Shown here: positions 16,040-25,015 of the stretch, in pieces
Numbering within the stretch: the first letter of the stretch is position 1
Layout: the number at the start of each line of letters is the position of its first letter
Assembly: GCF_963665355.1 (NCBI RefSeq)
Contig: NZ_OY762229.1
Location: 1,116,001-1,180,000 of the forward strand
DNA length: 64,000 nt
Reading direction: 5' to 3'
Source of the DNA: an uncultured Desulfobacter sp.
Lineage (GTDB): Bacteria > Desulfobacterota > Desulfobacteria > Desulfobacterales > Desulfobacteraceae
Notes under the pieces: generated by a model
What the model saw: only the letters and a program-made list of their open reading frames with translations
What the model was told of the DNA's origin: nothing
Databases searched by the model: none
Position numbers and translations under genes: made by a program

Positions 16040-18047
16040 CGTGTTCTCCTTTTGCAGGTTCATTGTCCAGGGGCAGCAGTACCACAAATTCTGTCCCCTG
16101 TGAAAGGGATTTGTCTGACGGGGGGGAGTATGCCTTGATTTTCCCTTTGTGCTCTTTGATGATGCCAAAGGTGACTGAAAGACCCAGCCCCGTTCCTTTA
16201 TCCGGCCCCTTGGTTGTGTAAAAGGGATCAAATATTTTTTGCAGGTTTTTTTTATCAATGCCGCATCCGGTATCTGTAACACAGATTTTCATCTGTTTGC
16301 CTGTTTCATCTTTTCCGGTGCGGACAAAAATTTCTCCATTGGAGTCGATGGCATCAAAGGCGTTGTGGAGCAGGTTGATAAAGACCTGTTTGATCTTTTC
16401 CTTATCCCCGTTCAAATACAGGGGGGCTGGGTGAAAGTTGCGGCGTATGGTGACATGGTTCAGGCCAAAGGTATGTTCCACCACCTCAATGACTTCTTCA
16501 AGGGCGGTATGAATATCAAATTGTGACGTCACGCTTTCATCGGACCTGGAAAAATTGAGCAGATCCTTGACTATTTTTGCACAGATTTTTGTTTGTTTAA
16601 CAATGGCTGAAACATCCTGGTAGACTTGCCCCTCTTTTTCAAAATCCTCCAGCAGCAGCTGGCCGTATCCCAGAATAATGCCCAAAGGGGTATTGATTTC
16701 ATGGGCCACTCCTGCGGCCAGACGGCCCACGGATTCCATTTTCTGGGCATGGGTGAGCTGGTCCTGGACCTCCTTGAACACGGAGATGTCCCTGCCGCTG
16801 CAGACCAGCCCTATGGACTTGAAGTCTTTTCCCGGGACAGGGATTTTAACGACGTGGAGCCATTTTATGCCCCGGGGATCTTTGATTTTGTTTTCCTTAA
16901 CCAGGGGCGTGCCGGATGTGAGGACTGACGCATCCTCATCATCGTAACGTTGGGCAATGACGGAAGGAAACAGGTCTTTGTTGAACCGGCCTAGGATCTG
17001 ATCCTGGGATCTACCCAGCATGTCGCAGAAGGCCTTGTTCACCGATATATAACGTCCCTGGACATCCTGGAGGGAGATAAAATCGGGAATCGCGTCCAGA
17101 ATAGTTTGGAGCCGGGCCTTTTGTTCATTGAGAATTTTTTCTGCTCTCTTCAGATCAGACAGGTTGCTCTTCAAAGAGAGTGTCATGGCGTCAAAACTTT
17201 CGGCCAGGCTCTGGATTTCGTCCCCTGAGCATTGCCGGTATACCCGGCAATTTTTGCAGGATTCTATCTTTTTGGCATATTCGCCTCCCACACAGGTGGG
17301 GCACAGGGTGCCGGCCAGGTACCAGCACCTGTGATGATGACTTTCATAAGCCGGGCATTCGGTACGGTTGCATGCCATGATATCCCAGCAGTTCCTTGCA
17401 AGGGTCGGGGCGGTGTGAATGTTAAGATTGCCACGTAATGCCTGTTCCGATGAGGCATGGAGTCTTTTGATGCTCCGAATCACCGGGTTGGCCAGCAGGG
17501 TACCCACCAGTCCTGCCAGGAAAATGGCCAGGACCATGATAGTAATGGTGGAAATCAGGATCTGACCCACTATTTTTTCTGCCCGAGAATGGGAAAGCCC
17601 CAGGCGGAGGATGCCCAGAAGGTCCTGCTTGACGGTGATGGGAACGGCGTAGTCATAAACTTTTTCGGTGCCGGTGTCCAGAAGCTTGAGTGAGAAGCCC
17701 TGGGTTCGGGAAAACGGGTTGACGGTCTTCAGTTCCACTGGAAATCCGTCTTTAAAGGTATGAGCCAGAATATGGCCCTCGGGGTCAAGGACAAAGGTGT
17801 AGAAAATATCGTTGCTCAGCCTTGTGGTCTCATCTACCAAAAGCTTCATGCGCAGGTAATCCGTGGCCAGCAACGGTTCCACCAATCCCACGGCAAGACT
17901 GGTGGCGGTGGAAAGCCCCTGGTTCCTGATCTCCTTGAGCACAGAGGCTTTCATGGCCTGGCTGAACCAGACAAAGATAACCAGTCCCTGGACCATGAGC
18001 AGGGTAAAAAAGCCAAGAAGCAGTTTTCCCTTAAATCCCAGCTTCAT
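16032..18047 (-). CDS. Sensor histidine kinase with a nine-cysteine module in the HAMP region
   Basis: A 671-residue membrane kinase. In order: TM1 (about 10-28), periplasmic sensor (30-160), TM2 (162-184), a HAMP-like segment (186-211), a cysteine cluster (220-273), the second HAMP-like helix (277-300), a PAS domain (about 313-430), HisKA with the phospho-His in VAAGVAHEINTPLG, and HATPase_c (N box HNAFDAID, G boxes DTGCGI and GTGLGLS). The cysteines fall at about 220, 226, 231, 241, 249, 252, 264, 267 and 273, two of them in CW pairs with three consecutive histidines between, suggesting metal or Fe-S binding. The start overlaps the SBP gene by 4 nt and the end overlaps the response regulator, giving a signalling operon. 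Confidence 0.9.
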   Translation of the reverse strand: MKLGFKGKLLLGFFTLLMVQGLVIFVWFSQAMKASVLKEIRNQGLSTATSLAVGLVEPLLATDYLRMKLLVDETTRLSNDIFYTFVLDPEGHILAHTFKDGFPVELKTVNPFSRTQGFSLKLLDTGTEKVYDYAVPITVKQDLLGILRLGLSHSRAEKIVGQILISTITIMVLAIFLAGLVGTLLANPVIRSIKRLHASSEQALRGNLNIHTAPTLARNCWDIMACNRTECPAYESHHHRCWYLAGTLCPTCVGGEYAKKIESCKNCRVYRQCSGDEIQSLAESFDAMTLSLKSNLSDLKRAEKILNEQKARLQTILDAIPDFISLQDVQGRYISVNKAFCDMLGRSQDQILGRFNKDLFPSVIAQRYDDEDASVLTSGTPLVKENKIKDPRGIKWLHVVKIPVPGKDFKSIGLVCSGRDISVFKEVQDQLTHAQKMESVGRLAAGVAHEINTPLGIILGYGQLLLEDFEKEGQVYQDVSAIVKQTKICAKIVKDLLNFSRSDESVTSQFDIHTALEEVIEVVEHTFGLNHVTIRRNFHPAPLYLNGDKEKIKQVFINLLHNAFDAIDSNGEIFVRTGKDETGKQMKICVTDTGCGIDKKNLQKIFDPFYTTKGPDKGTGLGLSVTFGIIKEHKGKIKAYSPPSDKSLSQGTEFVVLLPLDNEPAKGEHDG

Positions 18048-18970
18048 GGTGTCAACTCCATGCCCAGAGTGTCCATCAGCTCCCTGACAGGGTAAAAATC
18101 TTCGTCTCCGGCCGGGACCACCTTGAAAAAATCAGCCGCCTCCAGTATCTCCCGGTGGTCCTGCCGGTTAAAATCCAACTCTATCAAGGCATTTTTTATT
18201 TTATTGAGGTTGTCGGGGGCCAGATTCTTCCTGGCGGCATATACCCATCCTGGATACGTGCGGGTCCGGGACAATATTCGAATTTTAGACACATCTATTC
18301 TGCCGGCCACCACATCCAGAGCCCCCTCCCGTATGGTGCCGATATCGTACCGGCCGGAAAATACCGCAAGGATGACCTTTTCCTGCTTGCCTCCAGGGCC
18401 GGGGGCAAAATCAATGGCTTTAAAATCTGTGGAAAAAATACCCTGTTTAAAAAAGTGACCCAGGGGAAAAAGGTAGCCGCCTGCCGATGCGGGATCCACA
18501 GCGATCCACCTTTTGCCTCGACAATCCCCAAGACTCTGTATGGCAAGGTTGTTTTTCCGGGTAATGATCTGTCCTCTGAAGCTGTTTTCGCCCGCACCTT
18601 CAACAATCTGAGCAAAGGCTTGAGCCCCGTATCTTTGGGCGATCTTGACATAGATAAGGGGATTGGAAAAAGAGATGTCGATCTGTCTGTTCCCCACCAT
18701 CTTCATGTGCTGATCAAAGGTGTCCGGGAATATCTGTCTGATATTCAGGCCTGTCTTTTGTCTCAGGTAGTTGATCAGGCCATGGTGACGGGTATATGAA
18801 ACCGTATGCGAATACTGGGGCAGGTAGGCGTAGGTAATCTGATCAGGCTCTTCTGTGAAAGTCACCTGTTCGGTCCGGCTTAAATCTACTTTGACGATGG
18901 GCTGATCGTCGCCGCATCCGGCAATCAGAATAAGCAGGGCGGCAGCAAAGAGTTTTTTATAGCTTCCCAT
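18044..18970 (-). CDS. PhnD-like periplasmic substrate-binding lipoprotein
   Basis: A 308-residue lipoprotein (lipobox LLILIAGC at about 12-19) of the phosphate/phosphite/phosphonate-binding (PhnD) fold family. Typical features are the early YAYLPQYSHTVSYTRHHGLINYL segment, QIDISFSNPLIYVKIAQRYGAQAFAQIVE, and VDPASAGGYLFPLG. No ABC permease or ATPase is nearby; instead the gene overlaps a histidine kinase by 4 nt. A sensory role, binding a ligand and signalling to the kinase, is therefore more likely than transport. The ligand is unknown: related proteins bind diverse oxyanions. An in-frame TTG at 18997 is an alternative start, but the ATG puts the lipobox at the usual distance. Confidence 0.82.
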   Translation of the reverse strand: MGSYKKLFAAALLILIAGCGDDQPIVKVDLSRTEQVTFTEEPDQITYAYLPQYSHTVSYTRHHGLINYLRQKTGLNIRQIFPDTFDQHMKMVGNRQIDISFSNPLIYVKIAQRYGAQAFAQIVEGAGENSFRGQIITRKNNLAIQSLGDCRGKRWIAVDPASAGGYLFPLGHFFKQGIFSTDFKAIDFAPGPGGKQEKVILAVFSGRYDIGTIREGALDVVAGRIDVSKIRILSRTRTYPGWVYAARKNLAPDNLNKIKNALIELDFNRQDHREILEAADFFKVVPAGDEDFYPVRELMDTLGMELTP

Positions 18971-19172
18971 ATAGAGGTTAAACCAGAAAAGATGCAAATT
19001 TTCAACGGTTTATTTGCCACGGATATCCCGGCTGAGCCATGTTTCAGGCCCTTGAGAATCTTTTAATTCTTTGTTATATTTTTCTATATTCTTCAATTGT
19101 CCCGCTAAACAGACGCGTTCCGGAAAAAGCGTTGGCGATTCCTTGGTCTCGATTTTCATTAAGGAGGAAAAG

Positions 19173-22100
19173 ATGAGTGATACTATAGAAGTATACAAGC
19201 CCCGACATAACGTACGTGTCATCACAGCCACATCCCTTTTCGACGGCCATGATGTGGCCATCAACATGTTCCGAAGATTGCTCCAGAGCACAGGTGCTGA
19301 GGTTATCCACCTGGGCCACAATCGTTCCGTAAAGGAAATTGTGGACGCTGCCATTGAAGAAGATGTCCAGGGCATAGCCGTTTCCAGTTATCAGGGCGGA
19401 CATATCGAGTTTTTCAAATATATTGTTGATCTTTTGAACCAGCAGAATGCATCTGACATTAAGGTTTTCGGGGGCGGCGGGGGCGTTATTGTGCCCGATG
19501 AAATCCAGGAGCTTCATGATTATGGCGTAACCAGAATATATTCCCCTGAGGACGGCGCCCAAATGGGTCTGCAGGGGATCATCAACCATATGGTAAGGCA
19601 GATTGATTTTTCCTCGGTAAAGGATGATGCCGTTGATTTTAACTTGCTGTCTTGTGACAACAAACGTCTGGTGGGCCGCGCCATTACCCTGATGGAACAG
19701 GCCGGGGCCTCCGGAAATGGCCGTTTGGAACAATTCAGGTCCCGTCTTTTGAAAAAAATAGGAAATAAAACTGTACCGGTTATGGGGATAACGGGTACCG
19801 GCGGAGCGGGGAAGTCTTCACTGATTGACGAACTGATTCTTCGAATGATCCATGATGTGAAAGATGTGAAGATCGCCGTTATATGTTCGGATGTATCCCG
19901 GAGAAAAACAGGCGGTGCCCTTTTGGGGGATCGCATTCGAATGAACGCCATCGGAAATGATCGTGTCTACATGCGCTCCCTGGGTACACGAAAATCCCAC
20001 TCGGAAATCCCGGAAACACTGGGAGACGTCATCCTCGTAGCCAAGGCCGCCGGATTTGATTTCATCATTGCGGAAACCGCCGGTATCGGCCAGGGCGATT
20101 CCCAGATTATCGACCAGGTAGATTGCTCCATGTATGTTATGACGGCGGAATTCGGGGCTGCAAGCCAGTTGGAAAAGATCGATATGCTGGATTATGCAGA
20201 CCTGATTGTGGTCAATAAATTCGAAAAAAGGGGCGCAGACGACGCTGTCAGGGATGTTCGCAAGCAGGTGCAAAGAAACCGGAACGCATGGGAGATGCAG
20301 CCCGAAGATATGCAGGTATTCGGCACAATTGCCTCCAAATTCAACGATGACGGTGTAACGGCCCTTTATCAGGCCCTGCTGAAGACTATTTATGTAAAAA
20401 CCGGCGTTAAGTTTGAAAGCCGGATGCCTGAAGTCACAGTGAAAACATCGTCCTCAAAAACGGTAATCATCCCGCCGGAGAGAACACGCTATTTGTCGGA
20501 AATTGCCGACACCATTCGAGGCTACCACGAACACACCCAAAGACAGGCGGACGGCATCCGTAAGGTCTGGCACCTGGAAGAGAGTGCAAAAGCCATTGAT
20601 GAGAGCCTGCTTGACGGGGATAAAACAACACTGATCGAAAATTTAAAAAAGGCGACTGAAGCTGCCGAGAAAATGGTCGATGGCCAGGCCAGGGATCTGG
20701 TAACACAGTGGAATGACATGAAACAAGCCTATACCAAGGACGAACTGGTATACACGGTTCGAGGCAGGGAAATAAGGGTGCCTTTGTATACCCAATCCTT
20801 ATCCCATCAGAAAATCCCCAAGATCAGTCTGCCCAAATTCAAGGATCCGGCAGAGATCTACCAGTGGATGCGGCGGGAAAATCTTCCCGGATACTTTCCC
20901 TATACTGCCGGTGTGTTTCCCATCAAACGGGTGGGAGAAGATCCAACGAGAATGTTTGCCGGAGAAGGAGATCCGGCCAGAACCAATACCCGTTTTCATA
21001 TGCTTTCCGGCAACTACGAGGCAAAAAGGCTCTCTACAGCATTTGATTCGGTAACCCTGTACGGGTGTGACCCACAAGTACGGCCGGATATTTACGGCAA
21101 GGTCGGCAACGCCGGCGTCAGTGTATGTACGCTGGACGATGTCAAAGTTTTGTACAGCGGGTTCGATCTTTGTGCACCTTCCACTTCCGTTTCCATGACC
21201 ATAAACGGTCCTGCGCCTATCATTCTTGCCATGTTCATGAATACGGCCATTGATCAGCAGGTGGGCAAATACACAGAACTAAACGGTAACGCCCCCACAG
21301 AGGAAGTCCATAAAAATATACGAGAATCGGTGCTGAGCAATATTCGCGGCACGGTTCAGGCGGATATTTTAAAGGAAGACCAGGGGCAGAATACATGTAT
21401 TTTCTCCATTGAATTTGCCCTGAAAATGATGGGGGATATCCAGCAGTACTTTATCGAAAACAATGTGAGAAATTTTTACTCCGTCTCCATTTCAGGCTAT
21501 CACGTCGCTGAAGCCGGGGCCAATCCCATTACCCAGCTGGCCTTGACCCTTTCCAACGGCTTTACCTATGTGGAGTACTACCTTTCCCGGGGCATGCCCA
21601 TTGACAGCTTCGGGCCCAACTTGTCCTATTTTTTTTCCAACGGCATGGATCCCGAATATACGGTCATAGGCAGAGTTGCCCGAAGAATCTGGGCCATTGC
21701 CATGAAAGAGAAGTATAATGCTTCGGATCGTTCACAAATGCTCAAATACCACATCCAGACATCCGGCAGATCTTTGCACAGCCAGGAGATCCAGTTCAAC
21801 GACATCCGGACCACCTTACAGGCCCTTTGCGCGGTATATGACAATTGCAACAGTCTGCATACCAATGCATTTGACGAAGCCATTACAACCCCGACCCAGG
21901 AATCGGTGCGACGGGCCCTGGCCATCCAGTTGATTATCAATCGGGAGTGGGGGCTGGTCAAAAATGAAAATATGAACCAGGGAAGCTTTATCGTTGAAGA
22001 GTTAACGGACCTGGTGGAAAAGGCCGTGCTCATGGAATTTGACCGTATTTCGGAACGCGGCGGCGTGTTGGGCGCCATGGAAACGGGATATCAGCGAAGC

Positions 22101-22460
22101 AAAATCCAGGAAGAATCCGTCTATTATGAGACGTTGAAGCACAATTCAGAACTTCCAATTATCGGCGTCAATACGTTCCGTGATCCAAATATTCAAGACG
22201 ATGTGCAGGCACAACGCAGTTCCTGCTGTGAACTGGCCAGAGCCACGGATGAAGAAAAACAATCCCAGTTGAAGCGATTGGCTGATTTTCAAAAACAACA
22301 CGAAAAAGAAGCGCCCCAGGCTCTGGAGAAACTTCAACGGGTTGTCCTTTCCGGGGGCAACATCTTTGAAGAGTTAATGGAAACGGTTAAGGTCTGCAGC
22401 CTGGGCCAGATTACCAGGGCCCTTTACAATGTGGGCGGCCAGTATCGCAGGAACATGTAG
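19173..22460 (+). CDS. icmF: Fused isobutyryl-CoA mutase IcmF
   Basis: IcmF is an adenosylcobalamin enzyme that interconverts isobutyryl-CoA and n-butyryl-CoA (some act on pivalyl-CoA), with its own G-protein chaperone fused in the middle. The 1095 residues show all parts: N-terminal B12-binding domain ([17 protein letters not shown] ... [10 protein letters not shown] ... VFGGGGGVI), a MeaB-like GTPase (Walker [11 protein letters not shown] at about 211-220, base-specificity VNKFEKRG) and the mutase core with the IcmF signature [11 protein letters not shown]...[16 protein letters not shown]. Those motifs distinguish it from methylmalonyl-CoA mutase. The ATG at 19173 follows AAGGAGG; the open frame upstream is not needed. 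It fits valine or branched acyl-CoA use alongside ilvE and the acyl-CoA dehydrogenase. Confidence 0.93.
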   Translation: MSDTIEVYKPRHNVRVITATSLFDGHDVAINMFRRLLQSTGAEVIHLGHNRSVKEIVDAAIEEDVQGIAVSSYQGGHIEFFKYIVDLLNQQNASDIKVFGGGGGVIVPDEIQELHDYGVTRIYSPEDGAQMGLQGIINHMVRQIDFSSVKDDAVDFNLLSCDNKRLVGRAITLMEQAGASGNGRLEQFRSRLLKKIGNKTVPVMGITGTGGAGKSSLIDELILRMIHDVKDVKIAVICSDVSRRKTGGALLGDRIRMNAIGNDRVYMRSLGTRKSHSEIPETLGDVILVAKAAGFDFIIAETAGIGQGDSQIIDQVDCSMYVMTAEFGAASQLEKIDMLDYADLIVVNKFEKRGADDAVRDVRKQVQRNRNAWEMQPEDMQVFGTIASKFNDDGVTALYQALLKTIYVKTGVKFESRMPEVTVKTSSSKTVIIPPERTRYLSEIADTIRGYHEHTQRQADGIRKVWHLEESAKAIDESLLDGDKTTLIENLKKATEAAEKMVDGQARDLVTQWNDMKQAYTKDELVYTVRGREIRVPLYTQSLSHQKIPKISLPKFKDPAEIYQWMRRENLPGYFPYTAGVFPIKRVGEDPTRMFAGEGDPARTNTRFHMLSGNYEAKRLSTAFDSVTLYGCDPQVRPDIYGKVGNAGVSVCTLDDVKVLYSGFDLCAPSTSVSMTINGPAPIILAMFMNTAIDQQVGKYTELNGNAPTEEVHKNIRESVLSNIRGTVQADILKEDQGQNTCIFSIEFALKMMGDIQQYFIENNVRNFYSVSISGYHVAEAGANPITQLALTLSNGFTYVEYYLSRGMPIDSFGPNLSYFFSNGMDPEYTVIGRVARRIWAIAMKEKYNASDRSQMLKYHIQTSGRSLHSQEIQFNDIRTTLQALCAVYDNCNSLHTNAFDEAITTPTQESVRRALAIQLIINREWGLVKNENMNQGSFIVEELTDLVEKAVLMEFDRISERGGVLGAMETGYQRSKIQEESVYYETLKHNSELPIIGVNTFRDPNIQDDVQAQRSSCCELARATDEEKQSQLKRLADFQKQHEKEAPQALEKLQRVVLSGGNIFEELMETVKVCSLGQITRALYNVGGQYRRNM

Positions 22461-22464
22461 TCGG

Positions 22465-22501
22465 CAGGCCGTTATGGAATTATCTATTCCGTAACAGCCT
22501 G
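22465..22501. terminator. Strong hairpin between icmF and the convergent radical SAM gene
   Basis: CAGGCCGTTATGGAAT pairs with ATTCCGTAACAGCCTG, 16 positions with one mismatch and one G-U, around a 5-nt loop. It starts 4 nt after the icmF stop. No T-run follows on either strand, so it may protect the 3' end or terminate weakly. Confidence 0.6.
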
Positions 22502-22545
22502 TTGACAAATTGATAAAGATCTCTGGCTGAAAGAAATTTAACGGA

Positions 22546-23541
22546 CTAAGGCTGAAGTTCTTCCTTGAGCATACAACAGGCGATCTTGTACCGGGGACAT
22601 CCGCTATCATCATAGGAGAGATTTCCCGGCTGTATTAATTTATTCATCACACAGCCTTCGGGAATCTGCAAAGAAAAAAAATCCGTTTCATTGATTTTGG
22701 GGCGGGCCATGAGCTCATTGTCTATTATCTCATGGGAATGAAAGGGAAAATCTTCACATAGAGGGCATATATACACCCGTCCGTTGGGGAAAATAAAATA
22801 GTTGTCCGCCACATTGGCCGCACATTCAAATTTTTCTTCATGGGTGAGGAACACCTTGGGGTAGGTGACGATAATACCCTGTTCTGCGATCTGTTCGGCA
22901 GTTTTGGGTATGGTTTCCTGCCAGATTGATTTGGATACCTGGAGCCTTGCACCGGTGTTTTCTGTTTCGCCCCGCAGACCCACCACCTGGATAAAAAACC
23001 GGGAAATCCCAAGATACTTTACCAGTTCCGGAAGTTTTGAGACCTCATGGATATTTTTTTCAGAAACCGTATAGATCATGGAACAGGAGAACCCTTTTTC
23101 CACGGCTCTCTTGATACCGGACATCACAGCATCAAAACATCCCTCGCCCCTGATGGCATCATTGGTTTCCCTACTGACACCGTCCAGGGAAAATGAAAAA
23201 AAGTCGATCTGGTCCGGTGTAATTTTATCCAGGATGTTGTGAAACAGAAAACCGTTGGTATCAACTGTAATGGATTTGAACCCCATGGAGCCGGCCAGGG
23301 TTATGGCTGAAGCAAGATCCGGATGCAGGGTCGGTTCGCCCCCTAAAAAAATGAGGTTGGTATCCTTTGCCTTTGAAGAAAAGATACCAAGCCACTTGCC
23401 TATCGTCTCCAGGGAAAGGGTATTGCTCCCGTGCTGGTCCCGGTTGATATAACAATGGGCACAACGCAGATTGCACCGTGTCAGTATGTGAAAAAACAGA
23501 TTGGTGCTCTGTTTTGAAAATGCAACGGTTTGTTTTTTCAT
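22546..23541 (-). CDS. Radical SAM protein of unknown substrate
   Basis: A 331-residue radical SAM enzyme. The Fe-S motif CNLRCAHC lies at about 24-31 and is followed by FLGGEPTLHPDL (GGEP SAM-binding motif) and TVDTNGFLFHN. The C-terminal third carries extra cysteines (ICPLCEDFP, EGCVMNK, SGCPRYKIACCM) that could hold an auxiliary cluster, as in SPASM/twitch proteins. The substrate is not recognisable. The ATG at 23541 is 1 nt after the purF stop, so it is the last gene of the carA-carB-purF unit, but a peptide precursor or other purine/pyrimidine function is not visible. The in-frame extension upstream overlaps purF and is rejected. Confidence 0.8.
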   Translation of the reverse strand: MKKQTVAFSKQSTNLFFHILTRCNLRCAHCYINRDQHGSNTLSLETIGKWLGIFSSKAKDTNLIFLGGEPTLHPDLASAITLAGSMGFKSITVDTNGFLFHNILDKITPDQIDFFSFSLDGVSRETNDAIRGEGCFDAVMSGIKRAVEKGFSCSMIYTVSEKNIHEVSKLPELVKYLGISRFFIQVVGLRGETENTGARLQVSKSIWQETIPKTAEQIAEQGIIVTYPKVFLTHEEKFECAANVADNYFIFPNGRVYICPLCEDFPFHSHEIIDNELMARPKINETDFFSLQIPEGCVMNKLIQPGNLSYDDSGCPRYKIACCMLKEELQP

Positions 23542-23542
23542 T

Positions 23543-24997
23543 CTATCCCATGCACTGCTTGGTAAAATTGGGATCAAAGGGCACAGGGTATGTACCGTCA
23601 AAACAGGCTTTGCAGAAATTGGCTTCGGGGTCAGCCACCCCGGAGGCCTCGAGCATGCCTTCAATGGACAAGTAGTGCAGGGAATCCAGCCCAAGATACT
23701 CGGTCAGTTCATCTAAGGGTTTCTGGGCTGCAATCAGCTCTCCTTTGGATGAAAAATCAATGCCGTAGTAGCACGGGAACTTGTGGGGCGGACAGGAGAC
23801 CCGCATGTGTACTTTTTTGGCGCCCAGATCCCTTAGGGCTCTAACACGGGTTTTGGCCGTGGTGCCCCGGATAATGGAATCTTCAACAATGATAATATCT
23901 TTACCTTTGATCAGTTCCCGTACGGGATTCAGCTTCACCCGTACGGCAAAATCCCTCATGGACTGGGTGGGCTGGATAAAACTTCTGCCCACGTAGTGGT
24001 TGCGTATCATGCCCATTTCAAAGGGGATACCTGATTCCGCGGCATAGCCGATGGCCGCATAATTGCCCGAATCGGGAAACGGCATAACCAGGTCTGCATC
24101 CACATGGGATTCCTGGGCAAGGTACTTTCCTTGTGCCTTTCTCATTTCATAGACGTTTTTACCGTCAATTGTGGAGTCCGGCCGGGCAAAGTAGATATAT
24201 TCAAATATGCACAAAGATTTCCGGGCAGTGGTTTGGGGATGTTTGATACTTTTGATGCCGTCTTCGTTGATGATGACGATTTCACCCGGGTCCAGTTCCC
24301 GGATGAATTCAGCCTGGATCAGGTCAAATGCACAGGTTTCAGACGCCAGTACATAGTGACCGTTCAGCTTTCCCAGGGCCAGGGGGCGGAATCCATTGGG
24401 GTCCTTCATACCGATGATTTCACCCTTGCAGGTGAGCAGAATTATGGAATACGCCCCTTCAACCTTTGAGACTGTTTTTAACACGGCTGATTCATAATCG
24501 CCTTTGACCAGGTTTTTGATGAACAGGTGCAAAAATACTTCCGAATCCATGGTGGTCTGAAATATGGAACCCTTTTCCTCAAGCTCTTCCCTGATGATGT
24601 GGGCGTTGACCAGATTGCCGTTGTGGGCCAGGGCATAGGAGCGGTGCCGGTGGTTCACCACAAAAGGCTGGGCATTGGCCAGAATCGAATCTCCGGTGGT
24701 GGAGTACCTGACATGGCCTATGGCAGACCCGCCTTCAATACGTTTAAGGTCTTCCATGTTGAAAATTTCCGGTACAAGCCCCATGCCTTTATGGGAGAAA
24801 ATTTTGTCGTTGATGCCCCGGTTCACGGAGATGCCTGCACTTTCCTGGCCCCTGTGCTGGAGTGCATAAAGTCCGAAATAGGTAATCTGGGCCGCTTCCG
24901 GGTGTTTGTACAGGCCAAAAACCCCGCATTCATCTTTAGGCCGCTCGCTGGGTGCAAAAACGGGGCAGGCAGTACAATTTGGATGGATGGTATTCAT
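23543..24997 (-). CDS. purF: Amidophosphoribosyltransferase PurF
   Basis: PurF makes phosphoribosylamine from PRPP and glutamine, the first step of purine synthesis. The 484-residue protein has a short propeptide, then the N-terminal nucleophile cysteine in DECGVFGLYKHPEAA, the glutaminase motif ALQHRGQESAGI and YSTTGDS. The C-terminal half carries the PRPP-binding IIVEDSIIRGTTAKTRV and cysteine-rich VSCPPHKFPCYYGIDF typical of the Fe-S (Bacillus-type) enzyme. The first ATG after the TTG at 25012 is used. It lies 18 nt after carB, joining purine and pyrimidine/arginine entry steps in one unit. Confidence 0.95.
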   Translation of the reverse strand: MNTIHPNCTACPVFAPSERPKDECGVFGLYKHPEAAQITYFGLYALQHRGQESAGISVNRGINDKIFSHKGMGLVPEIFNMEDLKRIEGGSAIGHVRYSTTGDSILANAQPFVVNHRHRSYALAHNGNLVNAHIIREELEEKGSIFQTTMDSEVFLHLFIKNLVKGDYESAVLKTVSKVEGAYSIILLTCKGEIIGMKDPNGFRPLALGKLNGHYVLASETCAFDLIQAEFIRELDPGEIVIINEDGIKSIKHPQTTARKSLCIFEYIYFARPDSTIDGKNVYEMRKAQGKYLAQESHVDADLVMPFPDSGNYAAIGYAAESGIPFEMGMIRNHYVGRSFIQPTQSMRDFAVRVKLNPVRELIKGKDIIIVEDSIIRGTTAKTRVRALRDLGAKKVHMRVSCPPHKFPCYYGIDFSSKGELIAAQKPLDELTEYLGLDSLHYLSIEGMLEASGVADPEANFCKACFDGTYPVPFDPNFTKQCMG

Positions 24998-25015
24998 TTC
25001 TGGTTTTTCCAATAA

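Noticed and set aside
15680..16282. Long form of the response regulator starting at 16282
   Set aside because: The extra N-terminal part reads through the kinase gene in another frame and is not receiver-like; a good ribosome binding site supports the start at 16039.
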